Below, in pieces: positions 1 to 7,675 of a stretch of 45,160 nucleotides of DNA. Made by a program: the position numbers and the translations under genes. The number at the start of each line of letters is the position of its first letter. The first letter of the stretch is position 1. The stretch spans positions 1 to 45,160 of the forward strand of contig JAUNOI010000011.1 of the NCBI GenBank assembly GCA_030531165.1. The letters are read 5' to 3'. Origin of the DNA: Lachnospiraceae bacterium (GTDB lineage: Bacteria > Bacillota > Clostridia > Lachnospirales > Lachnospiraceae). Under the pieces are notes generated by a model. It was not told where the DNA came from and did no database searches. It saw nothing but the letters and a program-made list of their open reading frames with translations.

Positions 1-506
1 TCAATCGGTTTTACTTTGGGAAGCAGAAAGGTACCAACTACATCCTTACGAACTACGCCTACGAGTGTATGTCTGATTTTGGTAATATTTTCACATAAAT
101 ATTCTGCCATATTCTCTACACAAAACAAATATGCTCCTCCTTCTTCTACAAGGATATCTCCAATGCATTCTCGCTCGATTCCCAAATTCAAAATCGCTCC
201 CAGATAATCCCGATGATTCAGTTTTTCACTGAACTTTGCCGCTAATGGCTCAATTCGCAGGCATACAATCGGCGAATCTTCTTCATATCCGAACTCTTCT
301 TCCGATCCAAAGATCAGCATCTTTCGCTCGGCATCCGCATAGCCTCCATCAAATCTGCTGTTAATATGAGACAAGCTTTTCTCTATTGAATAATAGAGGC
401 TCTGCTCTGCTAGATTTAAAAATGGGGTGTGGCAATATACGGATTGATGATACGCCTTATCTGCCAGCTCCTTCATTCTTTTCTTTAATAATTCTTCTGC
501 ATCCAT
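1..506 (-). CDS. ylmH: YlmH-like S4-domain RNA-binding protein (3' end outside window)
   Basis: The frame is open from ATG at 506 down to base 1, giving 168 residues without a stop; the C-terminal S4 RNA-binding domain expected for the family lies beyond the edge. Visible family motifs are GGYADAERK near residues 54-62 and HRDYLGAILNLGIER at 98-112, which are characteristic of YlmH, a protein encoded beside sepF in Firmicutes and linked to division and ribosome-associated quality control. A GGTGA ribosome site sits 6 bases before the ATG. It follows sepF, but a hairpin and a repeat element (521-675) separate the two genes, so its expression may be partly uncoupled. Identity is strong from motifs and context; the missing C-terminus cannot be checked. 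Confidence 0.9.
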   Translation of the reverse strand, partial: MDAEELLKKRMKELADKAYHQSVYCHTPFLNLAEQSLYYSIEKSLSHINSRFDGGYADAERKMLIFGSEEEFGYEEDSPIVCLRIEPLAAKFSEKLNHRDYLGAILNLGIERECIGDILVEEGGAYLFCVENMAEYLCENITKIRHTLVGVVRKDVVGTFLLPKVKPI

Positions 507-520
507 TCAAATCACCAATG

Positions 521-646
521 TTGTTTCCGCTTGCCTTGTGCCTTCGCGTAAACCAATCAAAACACGCTCTGCATGTTTTGCCGGTTCGCGTGCGGCGGCA
601 AATGGAAATGCAAGCACTTCCGCTTGCCTTGTGCCTTCGCGTAAAT
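521..646. repeat. Intergenic structured repeat, copy A with partial tandem unit
   Basis: An 86-base unit (561-646) matches 33799-33884 at 80 of 86 positions, in the same orientation relative to the flanking genes. Bases 525-552 repeat 618-645 exactly (28 bases, period 93), so a second partial unit lies on the ylmH side. The unit folds into two hairpins: CAAAAC/GTTTTG around an 11-base loop (558-580), and GGCAA-GGAAATGC/GCACTTCC-TTGCC (597-628). All frames are fairly open, which creates spurious ORFs. I see no terminal inverted repeats or target duplication. It resembles a REP-like or MITE-like extragenic element; function unknown. Confidence 0.85.
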
Positions 647-675
647 AATAGAGAACACCTTTGCGTTCTCTATTA
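646..675 (-). terminator. Hairpin after sepF, possible weak terminator
   Basis: A perfect 11-bp inverted repeat (TAATAGAGAAC / GTTCTCTATTA) with an 8-base loop lies 14 bases past the sepF stop. On the minus strand it is followed by TTTACG, so the T-tract is short and partial read-through to ylmH is likely. The repeat copy A begins directly after it. Confidence 0.55.
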
Positions 676-688
676 CTTTCCTTTATTA

Positions 689-1219
689 TTAAATTTTCGG
701 CGAAACGATACTCTCGTTCATGATCTCATCACGCAGATCCCCATTCACTTCAATATTATTCGGTGCTGCAATAAAAATATTGCGTGAGATAGCCTGCAAT
801 GTTCCGTCAACCGCATAGCATGATCCGCCAATAAAATCAATCGTTCTTTGCGCTTCTGGATTAACAATTTCTTCCATATTAATTACAACCGTCTTTCCAT
901 CACGTAATAGATCGGCTACCAGCTTTGATTCACTGAAATCTCTCGGCTTGATCACATTCACTTCAACTCCGCGGCTATTCATAGACACCACCTTGCTATT
1001 GATATTACGCTTGATCTGGCGCTTCTGTGGTGTTTCACGAATAACCGGATCCTCATCCTCGGTCTCCTCTTCTTCCGGTTCTTCTTTCTTAAAGAATGAA
1101 AACGGACCGCTTTTCTTTTCTTCTTCCTCTTCTACTTCTTCATAATCTTCTTCGTATTCATCATATTCATCATCGCCCAGCTTCATAAGCCCCAGTAATT
1201 TATCAACAGTACCTTTCAT
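689..1219 (-). CDS. sepF: SepF cell division protein
   Basis: The product is a 176-aa SepF, which in Gram-positives tethers and bundles FtsZ at the septum. ATG at 1219 is chosen because GGAGG lies 5 bases upstream (1225-1229); the longer TTG-initiated frame from 1231 would place the start beyond that site. The first residues (KGTVDKLLGLMKLG) resemble the family's membrane-binding helix. A very acidic linker (about residues 15-60, mostly D and E with two FF or SFF patches) precedes the conserved SepF core, with DLLRDGKTVVIN and the glycine-rich FIGGSCYAVDG segment. It sits 15 bases after yggS and before ylmH, the usual yggS-sepF-ylmH division cluster. Confidence 0.93.
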   Translation of the reverse strand: MKGTVDKLLGLMKLGDDEYDEYEEDYEEVEEEEEKKSGPFSFFKKEEPEEEETEDEDPVIRETPQKRQIKRNINSKVVSMNSRGVEVNVIKPRDFSESKLVADLLRDGKTVVINMEEIVNPEAQRTIDFIGGSCYAVDGTLQAISRNIFIAAPNNIEVNGDLRDEIMNESIVSPKI

Positions 1220-1234
1220 ATTAACCTCCAAGAA

Positions 1235-1927
1235 CTATATATTATAATTTCTGGCACCAAAAATTCCAGTTCCCACTCGAATCATTGTCGCACCTTCCTC
1301 AATCGCAACTTCATAGTCATTTGTCATTCCCATAGACAAAATAGACATATCTACATTATCGAAGTTTTTCTCATCAATGTCAACAAATAATTGCTTTAAC
1401 TTTCGGAAATAGTCTCTATTCTCTTCCGGATCATCTACAAATGGAGCGATCGTCATCAGCCCTTTTATCGCAATATTAGGCAATTGAGAGATCTCATAAA
1501 CGAGGTCCATGACCTCGTCTGTATCCAGACCAAATTTTGTATCTTCCTGTGCAACATTCACCTGAATCAGTATTGGAACAGTTACTTCTTTTTTGATCGC
1601 TTCTTTGCTGATCTGCTTTGCTAACTTTAATGAATCGACAGAATGAATCAACTCCACCTTATCCACAATGTATTTTACCTTATTCGTCTGAAGATGTCCA
1701 ATCAAATGCCACCGTACCGGCTTCTCGATCTCTTCATATTTTGAGCAAAGCTCCTGTACCTTATTTTCACCAAAATCCATGACCCCGTATTGCTGTAATT
1801 CAACAACATCGCTGAGAGGCTTTGTTTTACTTACAGCAATGATCGTTACTTCTTTCTTACTGCGTCCGGCTCTTGCACACGCATTTTTTACTTTTTCTGC
1901 AACTGCATCATAATTTTCTTTTAACAT
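1235..1927 (-). CDS. yggS: YggS/YlmE PLP homeostasis protein
   Basis: This 230-aa protein belongs to the YggS/COG0325 family, a PLP-binding alanine-racemase-fold protein that buffers pyridoxal phosphate and has no known catalytic reaction. Diagnostic segments are AVSKTKPL with the PLP lysine at K34, GENKVQE, WHLIGHLQTNK, the IHSVDS strand, GLMTIAP, and the phosphate-binding C-terminal SMGMTNDYEVAIEEG and RVGTGIFG. Length is normal. A GGTGAG-like site precedes the ATG at 1927. It lies 15 bases both after the HlyD-like gene and before sepF, so it is probably co-transcribed with them. Confidence 0.95.
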   Translation of the reverse strand: MLKENYDAVAEKVKNACARAGRSKKEVTIIAVSKTKPLSDVVELQQYGVMDFGENKVQELCSKYEEIEKPVRWHLIGHLQTNKVKYIVDKVELIHSVDSLKLAKQISKEAIKKEVTVPILIQVNVAQEDTKFGLDTDEVMDLVYEISQLPNIAIKGLMTIAPFVDDPEENRDYFRKLKQLFVDIDEKNFDNVDMSILSMGMTNDYEVAIEEGATMIRVGTGIFGARNYNI

Positions 1928-1942
1928 TTATCTCACCTGTCC

Positions 1943-3310
1943 TTAATAAATTGCATCATTTTCATCGATATCTGAGCTTTCATAAACAATCCGATCATAC
2001 AGAGAGATCCCCTGAACGGTATCTGTCGCAATCAGAACAAATTCATCATCTGATTTTAATTTTTCAATTGCGCGGAATTTTGCATATCCCTGATTTACAG
2101 AATATACACCCTGTTTTTTTACTTTTTTCTCTAAAAAATATTGTTCAACATTGATATCGCTATCGGAAAACAGTACCGTATTCTTCTGCACCTCATCTGC
2201 TGATAAATAAAAATACTTGTCCTTATCTGCCTCAAATTTGTAGATCGTATAATTCTTAGTAGAAGCCGTTTTTTCTTTTCCGGACTTTGCCAGAACACAA
2301 TTCGCTGTAGAATTTCCTCCCTTTGTCAGATATTCCACAGGAACACGATAAAAATCTTTTTCTACAATTGAAGATTTCGGAATTTTATATCCACTGTCAG
2401 AACCAAGTGAAATCTCCAATTCTAAATACCTGTCATTCATATATCGAACCATATATTTTGATAAACTCAGGTATCCAAAATAATGGTTATCCTTTTTCTT
2501 AACTTCTATTCCGGCAGAAGTGGTTACCCCGTCTTGTAAAAATGTAATGTTTACGTTATCCCGGTCCTTTAATTCATTATATTCGTCTTTGTCCAAAAGA
2601 ATAACAATCTGCCAGTCTTCACTATCCACAATACGATAAACTTCGTCACCGGCACTGATTTCATTATTCGATGACAGATGATTTTGCTCGTATTTATTTT
2701 GTTCGAAATCTGACTCTGTGATATCATCTGCTTTTGCCCGCTTAAAATTATCATATGTAAAAGATACTACTCCGCTCTGCCCGCTCTTTTTTATCTGATA
2801 GGCATCTTTTCCGTATTTTTTTTGAATTTTATTTAATGTTTTCTCTATATACTCACCGTTACTGCTCAATACCGCATTATCCAGTTTTTGCTTCAAACTA
2901 TATACATCTTCAAACTGAGAATATGTATAATCCTCCTTAAATGCAGTAATCGTATCATTCAAACTGGATATCGCTTTATTCGAAGCTTTCTTATTCTCTG
3001 TAATTTCCTCGGCTATATAATTCTTAATCTCTCCCGTTGTATCGAGCGAATAAAGGATCTCTCCTTTATATACTTTTGACAGATCCGGTATATAATAATT
3101 GATATACCCTCCCGACTTGCTTTTTATGACTTCTTCTTCTCGAATCGCAATCCCTGTGGTAGAGATTTTATCTGTCATGATACCCGCCTGAACTTCGTAT
3201 ACTGTCAGCTTTGTTTTAAATACAAATGTCAGGACATTCACTATCATATATATTAACAGAATCAGAAATATTACAAGACTCAGACTAAGATGTATCCTGC
3301 CTTTTTTCAT
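1943..3310 (-). CDS. HlyD-like membrane-anchored adaptor protein, partner unknown
   Basis: The 455-aa product has a short basic N-terminus, one membrane segment at about residues 8-31, and an extracellular part with the split barrel-sandwich (lipoyl-like) domain of HlyD-type adaptors: the first half has SGGYINYY and YKGEILYSLD, the second half GQSGVVSF and ISAGDEVYRIVD. Helical segments between the halves and a beta domain after them fit a membrane fusion protein. The start at 3310 has AAGGAG upstream, and its ATG overlaps the TGA of the radical SAM gene (ATGA, 3307-3310), suggesting translational coupling. No ABC or MFS exporter gene is adjacent; its place upstream of yggS-sepF suggests an envelope role. 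Function unproven. Confidence 0.8.
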   Translation of the reverse strand: MKKGRIHLSLSLVIFLILLIYMIVNVLTFVFKTKLTVYEVQAGIMTDKISTTGIAIREEEVIKSKSGGYINYYIPDLSKVYKGEILYSLDTTGEIKNYIAEEITENKKASNKAISSLNDTITAFKEDYTYSQFEDVYSLKQKLDNAVLSSNGEYIEKTLNKIQKKYGKDAYQIKKSGQSGVVSFTYDNFKRAKADDITESDFEQNKYEQNHLSSNNEISAGDEVYRIVDSEDWQIVILLDKDEYNELKDRDNVNITFLQDGVTTSAGIEVKKKDNHYFGYLSLSKYMVRYMNDRYLELEISLGSDSGYKIPKSSIVEKDFYRVPVEYLTKGGNSTANCVLAKSGKEKTASTKNYTIYKFEADKDKYFYLSADEVQKNTVLFSDSDINVEQYFLEKKVKKQGVYSVNQGYAKFRAIEKLKSDDEFVLIATDTVQGISLYDRIVYESSDIDENDAIY

Positions 3311-4248
3311 TTTAACAACTCCTTGTCTAATGCTGCTCCATTCAGATAATTGAATTTGCATCCCTGAATATAATGTTTTTGATTCATCAACTGCTCAAAC
3401 TCATCTTTTAATTTCCACCAGCTGGTTCCCCAATTTGAAAATGCGGCATATTCTTCCGGAACACGACTGAATAACCGTTCAATCACAATATCCGGTGATA
3501 AATACGCAAGAAACTCGGCAAGGCGTTCTAAATATTCTTCTTTTGAACACAACGTAATTGTACCATTTCTATATTCTGTATACAACTGTGAATTTTTCGG
3601 CAGATAAAGAGAATGTAATTTTACAATATCGATTTCCAAGGCTGATAAGAACTTTGCCCCTTCAATCGCGTCTTCTAATGTATCGCCGGGCAGATTTAAG
3701 ATCATATGAGTGCAGATCGTAAATCCGTATTTCCGGATCAATAAAACCGCCTGAATAAATTCTCCAAGACCATGCCCGCGATGAATGTGTCTTAACGTAT
3801 GGTAATTGACTGTCTGAAGTCCGAGTTCAAAATGAATCTTTATTTTATATTGTTCTTCTATCTCTGCCAAAAAGTCCAAATATTCTTTTTTTATGCAGTC
3901 CGGCCTCGTTGAAATGGAAATCTCAACAATGTCTCTAACATTTGCAGCCTCATAAATATAACTTCTAAATAAATCCAGACTCATAAATGTATTGGTATAA
4001 TTTTGAAAATAAGCAATAAACTTTTTGGCATTATAGCGTTTCTCAATCTTCTCTTTTGTTCTTTCCAGCTGTTCCTTCACGGAGTTATTCGCTGACATGG
4101 CCTCAAATCCGGTTCCAATATCAGCACAAAAAGTACAGCCGCCCTTTCCATTTAAACGATTCGGACAGCTGATCGGAAGATTTACCGGCAATTTATAAAC
4201 TTTTTGTCCATATCTGTCTTTTAAATATTCTGAATAGATTCGATACAT
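3307..4248 (-). CDS. TIGR01212-type radical SAM protein (YhcC-like)
   Basis: A 313-aa radical SAM protein. The cluster cysteines are C28, C38 and C41, a spacing (nine then two residues between) characteristic of the YhcC/TIGR01212 family rather than the standard CxxxCxxC. Other segments include the N-terminal YLKDRYGQKVYKLPV, STRPDC, FELGLQTVNYHTL, HMILNLPGDT and IVKLHSLYL, all typical of the family. The substrate is not established; homologues are distantly related to Elp3-like tRNA-modifying enzymes. It is the first gene of the run that continues with the HlyD-like gene, yggS, sepF and ylmH. GGGGAGAAGT precedes the ATG. No strong promoter was identified in the 105 bases upstream. Confidence 0.9.
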   Translation of the reverse strand: MYRIYSEYLKDRYGQKVYKLPVNLPISCPNRLNGKGGCTFCADIGTGFEAMSANNSVKEQLERTKEKIEKRYNAKKFIAYFQNYTNTFMSLDLFRSYIYEAANVRDIVEISISTRPDCIKKEYLDFLAEIEEQYKIKIHFELGLQTVNYHTLRHIHRGHGLGEFIQAVLLIRKYGFTICTHMILNLPGDTLEDAIEGAKFLSALEIDIVKLHSLYLPKNSQLYTEYRNGTITLCSKEEYLERLAEFLAYLSPDIVIERLFSRVPEEYAAFSNWGTSWWKLKDEFEQLMNQKHYIQGCKFNYLNGAALDKELLK

Positions 4249-4353
4249 ACTTCTCCCCTGCCATTTCTGTTATGTATAATCTGCCTGCATCTTTGCGGAG
4301 TATTCTTTGTTGTATAAAAAGTCCAAAGGAATTTCTTATAGAACAAAAGAAGA

Positions 4354-4380
4354 AACCTGCCACAATCACTGTGACAGGTT
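4354..4380 (-). terminator. Rho-independent terminator of the small P-loop gene
   Basis: The inverted repeat AACCTGCCACA / TGTGACAGGTT has one mismatch, which is a G-U pair in minus-strand RNA, and a short loop. It is followed on the minus strand by TTCTTCTTTTG. It starts 11 bases beyond the stop at 4391. Confidence 0.8.
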
Positions 4381-4390
4381 CTGCACTAAA

Positions 4391-4819
4391 TTATAAAGCT
4401 ACTGTAACAAGACCTTGAATGCTTTCAGGCATGTCTTCTTTATCGCGAGATGCACTAATTACAAAATCAACATTAAATTTTTTAGAGATATCTTTAATCT
4501 TTTCAACGGTTGATTCAACGGCATGATCATCTGCCGGATCAATATTCGAAATTGTTAAAAAGCTTTCAAGGTAAATTGTTTCAATGTCATAATTCTGTGA
4601 TAAGATTCCAGCTAAGAATCCAAGGAACATATCAGCATTTGCAATTCCGTATTCTGGAGAAACGATAAAACGAATTCGATTGCTAAGTTCATACATATGC
4701 TTATTACTCTTGTCAATATATACAATATCGCCCTTTGCAACTTTCACCGCATCATTGACTTTCTCAATTAATACTTTCGTTTTCCCTTTTCCTTTTACTC
4801 CTGAAATAATTTCGACCAT
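4391..4819 (-). CDS. Small P-loop (Walker A) protein of unknown function
   Basis: The 142-aa product starts at ATG 4819, chosen because TAAGGAGGAG lies just upstream; an ORF extension to 4885 lacks such a site. Walker A is GVKGKGKT at residues 7-14. The pattern after it alternates predicted strand and helix: GDIVYIDKS (second strand), a region rich in helix, IETIYLES (a possible Walker-B-like strand ending in E), and VDFVISASRD near the C-terminus. That is a minimal NTPase fold, far shorter than PilT-type ATPases with which such proteins are sometimes mislabelled. It stands alone between dacA and a strong terminator. I do not know its function. Confidence 0.75.
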   Translation of the reverse strand: MVEIISGVKGKGKTKVLIEKVNDAVKVAKGDIVYIDKSNKHMYELSNRIRFIVSPEYGIANADMFLGFLAGILSQNYDIETIYLESFLTISNIDPADDHAVESTVEKIKDISKKFNVDFVISASRDKEDMPESIQGLVTVAL

Positions 4820-4888
4820 CCTTATCTCCTCCTTAGAAAGAACATTTATTATATATATTGTATAATATATGCACAAAAATAACAACCA

Positions 4889-5851
4889 TTATTTATGAGT
4901 TTTTTCCAATAAATCTGTCATTGTATTGTACAAAATGTCTTTTGTTGCGCCATTATAAACGAGTGATATATACTGCTCTCCCTTGCTGTCTTCCGTCAAA
5001 ATCACCAGGCAAGAGCCTGCCTGACTGGTCGTTCCTGTCTTTCCGCCAATCATAAAAATATTACCTGGCAGAGCATATTCGCCGGTAATGTAGTGATTCG
5101 TTGTCTCCATTGGAAGATTCACCGGAGTTCCGGATGCCATTTCATATTCTAATGTGTAGTTTGCCTTTTTTACGATATTCAAAAAAGCATCATGCTTGAT
5201 CGCCTCTTTGAAAATAAGATACATATCATAAGCAGTGATATAGTGATCTTTATTATGAAGACCGTTCGATGTTACAAAATTGCAGCTTGTAGCCCCCAAT
5301 TCCTTTGCACGTTGATTCATCATTTTTGCAAAGGCTTTTGAAGATCCCGCTATATGTTCTGCCAATGCTACCGCAGCATCATTTGCCGACTCAACCAGAA
5401 GTGCATTTAACAGACCTTCGATTTTAACTTTATCACCTTTTTTTAATCCTACCGCTACCACGCCGGATTCATGAAATGTAATGTCTGATTTAATTTTTAC
5501 CTCTTCTGTTAATTTACAGTTTTCCAATGTAATTAATGCTGTCAAAACTTTTGTCGTACTGGCAGGATAAACCCTTTTTAAAGCATGATAGGAAGCCAGT
5601 ACTTCATCCTTTGTAGCATCCACGAGCAATGCACTCTCCACATCTGCCTGGAAAGTATTATCTTTATCAGAAGTTAAAATTGCCGCATGCTCTCCCAGAC
5701 CGTCTAACATCGTCCCATAATACTGATCCAACATTTTTTCCTCAGATGACTCAAAATGCTGGTTATAAGGCTCCGCAGCCGAAACCGGAACAGGAATTAC
5801 ATAGAAAAACACAAAAACCGCTAATAAAAATGCAGTTATTCTTTTCATCAT
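4889..5851 (-). CDS. dacF: D-alanyl-D-alanine carboxypeptidase (PBP5/DacF family)
   Basis: A 320-aa serine DD-carboxypeptidase that trims the terminal D-Ala of peptidoglycan stem peptides. After a signal peptide (hydrophobic residues 6-24, cleavage near VSAAE) the three penicillin-binding motifs are present: STTK at 98-101, SAN at 155-157 and KTG at 271-273. The C-terminus ends soon after the catalytic domain, so the PBP5-type beta domain and amphipathic anchor are missing or very short. The ATG at 5851 overlaps the TGA of the preceding gene (ATGA), with GGAGAG upstream; an in-frame TTG at 5869 is less likely. It is the last gene of the mre-min-rodA run. The exact paralogue name (dacA, dacB or dacF) is not certain. 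Confidence 0.88.
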   Translation of the reverse strand: MMKRITAFLLAVFVFFYVIPVPVSAAEPYNQHFESSEEKMLDQYYGTMLDGLGEHAAILTSDKDNTFQADVESALLVDATKDEVLASYHALKRVYPASTTKVLTALITLENCKLTEEVKIKSDITFHESGVVAVGLKKGDKVKIEGLLNALLVESANDAAVALAEHIAGSSKAFAKMMNQRAKELGATSCNFVTSNGLHNKDHYITAYDMYLIFKEAIKHDAFLNIVKKANYTLEYEMASGTPVNLPMETTNHYITGEYALPGNIFMIGGKTGTTSQAGSCLVILTEDSKGEQYISLVYNGATKDILYNTMTDLLEKTHK

Positions 5852-6243
5852 TTGTACATTTCTCTCCAATCCAAATCTCCACGCTCTAATGCCATAACAA
5901 GTAATTCCGCAGTTGCCAAATTGGTAGCAAATGGAATATTATGCTTATCGCATAGAGCAAGTACATTGTATACATTCGCTTCTTTCTTTGTTTTTGCCTC
6001 CGGATCACGCAGAAAGATCAACATATCGATCTCATTATGTTCGATCTGTGCACCCAGCTGCTGTGTACCTCCCAGCGGTCCGGACAAATATTTATGCACA
6101 TTCAAATTGGTGGCTTCTTCAACAAGATGCCCCGTCGTTTCTGTCGCATATAATTCATGTTTGCATAAAATCCCCCTATAAGCAATGCATAAATTCTGCA
6201 TCAGTCTCTTTTTTGTATCATGCGCTACTAAACCAATGTTCAC
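5848..6243 (-). CDS. Methylglyoxal synthase-like protein lacking catalytic residues
   Basis: The 131-aa product has the whole methylglyoxal synthase fold: LVAHD at residues 5-9, ATETTG at 33-38, SGPLGG at 54-59, FLRDP at 77-81 and FATNLATAE at 105-113. Compared with the E. coli and Bacillus enzymes from memory, the catalytic Asp of GGDQQ is Thr60 (GGTQQ), and the PHEPDV stretch carrying the active-site His and Asp is replaced by KTKKEANV. Phosphate-site residues are largely retained. It may therefore be an inactive or repurposed paralogue, although annotation pipelines will call it mgsA. Start is GTG at 6243 with GGGGGAG upstream. It lies between rodA and the carboxypeptidase gene and overlaps the latter by 4 bases. 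Confidence 0.8.
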   Translation of the reverse strand: MNIGLVAHDTKKRLMQNLCIAYRGILCKHELYATETTGHLVEEATNLNVHKYLSGPLGGTQQLGAQIEHNEIDMLIFLRDPEAKTKKEANVYNVLALCDKHNIPFATNLATAELLVMALERGDLDWREMYK

Positions 6244-6260
6244 TTTGTTCTCCCCCTTTT

Positions 6261-7379
6261 CTAATACTTCTTACTTTGCAGTGATATATTTAATACCATT
6301 CCCATCCCAATCATGATACTCAAGACTGAACTAAGTCCATAGCTGATCAGAGGCAATGGAAGTCCGGTATTCGGCAAAGATCCTGTTGCCACGCCTATAT
6401 TAATAAATGACTGAAAAGCAATTAACGCCGCAACACCTGTTGCGATTAATTTTCCGGTTATGTCATTTGCTCTTCTGGCTACCATGATACACTGTACCGC
6501 TAAAGCTGCAAGCAGCAAAATCAAAATAACACTTCCAATAAATCCAAATTCTTCACCGACAACCGAAAAGATAAAGTCCGTCTGCTGCTCTGAAACCAGT
6601 CCTGTATCTCTGACTGTTACTGTAACATCCGAAATCGTATTGGAATTCAAACCTTTTCCGATCAACTGTCCGGATCCAATTGCCATGATTGAATTATTCG
6701 TTTGATATGCCGTTGTTGATGCATATTTTGCCGGATTAATAAAAGACATGATTCTGGTAACCTGATAATCTTTCAATAAGATCTGCCCCGGTGTCTGTAT
6801 ATACCAGATAAACAGGATGAATGTCGGTACTGCAACAGCTATGACCCAACCGATCAAGCGAATACTGAGTCCTCCGACAAAGATAATCGCACATAAAATA
6901 AGTGTAATATCAATCGTCGTGGAAAGATCCGGTTCTTTTACTACCAGCAGCATCGGTATCAGACAAATTACCGCAAACTTCGCTAACGTCTTCCACTCAT
7001 TTAAAATATCTTCATTTTTTGCTATAAATGCAGCTGCCGTTATAATCAATGCTATCTTACATGTCTCTGACGGCTGAAATGTAAATCCTCCGACAGCAAT
7101 CCACCTCTGTGCGCCGCCGACTGTCTTTCCTGCCACAAGAACAAGCAACAGTAAAACAATATTCACAATATAAATAATACCTGTATTATTGATAATAAGG
7201 CTGTAATCAAAAACAGATAAAAACAGCATAATTACAGAACATAATAAAACGCCGATCATCTGTTTCAATGTATAAGCAGGATTTGCACTATTAATGAACA
7301 AAATTCCCAACGCACTGAGCAGCCATACATTTAGCAACAGCTTAATATTATAATTTTTCAAATCATACTGTCTTAACAT
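6261..7379 (-). CDS. rodA: RodA/FtsW family SEDS glycosyltransferase
   Basis: A 372-aa polytopic membrane protein of the SEDS family, which polymerises lipid II into glycan strands; next to mrdA and mreCD it is most likely RodA of the elongation machine. About ten hydrophobic segments are visible. Motifs include FQPSETCKIALI, KEPDLSTT, the extracellular QQTDFIFSVVGEEFG with the conserved Asp, and the family signature PNTGLPLPLISYGLSS near the C-terminus. Start ATG at 7379, 10 bases after minE. The cognate transpeptidase is probably the PBP2 encoded at 9253-12171. Confidence 0.93.
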   Translation of the reverse strand: MLRQYDLKNYNIKLLLNVWLLSALGILFINSANPAYTLKQMIGVLLCSVIMLFLSVFDYSLIINNTGIIYIVNIVLLLLVLVAGKTVGGAQRWIAVGGFTFQPSETCKIALIITAAAFIAKNEDILNEWKTLAKFAVICLIPMLLVVKEPDLSTTIDITLILCAIIFVGGLSIRLIGWVIAVAVPTFILFIWYIQTPGQILLKDYQVTRIMSFINPAKYASTTAYQTNNSIMAIGSGQLIGKGLNSNTISDVTVTVRDTGLVSEQQTDFIFSVVGEEFGFIGSVILILLLAALAVQCIMVARRANDITGKLIATGVAALIAFQSFINIGVATGSLPNTGLPLPLISYGLSSVLSIMIGMGMVLNISLQSKKY

Positions 7380-7389
7380 AATATCAATC

Positions 7390-7659
7390 CTACTTTTTTA
7401 AATCTCTGATCGGAATATTCGCATATAATGCCGGTACTTTTCTTCCACTATCATCTGTTTCCGTCTGTGTAATCTGAATATCAAGTCCCTCAGCATCAAC
7501 TTCCATATACTTTGAAATCACCTGAATAATATCATTCTTGATCTGTTCCATCAGCTCAGGAGAACAACTGGAACGATCAGATACTAAAAGCAGCTTCAAG
7601 CGGTCTTTTGCAACATCACCAGAATTTTTTTTACGAAAAAAATTATCAAAAAATCCCAT
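7390..7659 (-). CDS. minE: MinE, cell division topological specificity factor
   Basis: An 89-aa MinE. The N-terminal MGFFDNFFRKK is the amphipathic membrane-targeting segment, followed by the anti-MinCD region (AKDRLKLLLVSDR) and a C-terminal dimer domain with DIQITQ. It stimulates MinD ATPase to drive oscillation of the division inhibitor. It lies 16 bases after minD, with AAAGGGG before the ATG. Its presence means this organism uses MinE rather than relying only on a DivIVA-type system. Confidence 0.95.
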   Translation of the reverse strand: MGFFDNFFRKKNSGDVAKDRLKLLLVSDRSSCSPELMEQIKNDIIQVISKYMEVDAEGLDIQITQTETDDSGRKVPALYANIPIRDLKK

Positions 7660-7675
7660 GTTTATCCCCTTTCGT

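Noticed and set aside
386..787. Open frame of 133 codons on the plus strand across the sepF-ylmH gap
   Set aside because: It is created by the intergenic repeat and antisense to ylmH and sepF; the peptide follows the repeat, not codon selection.
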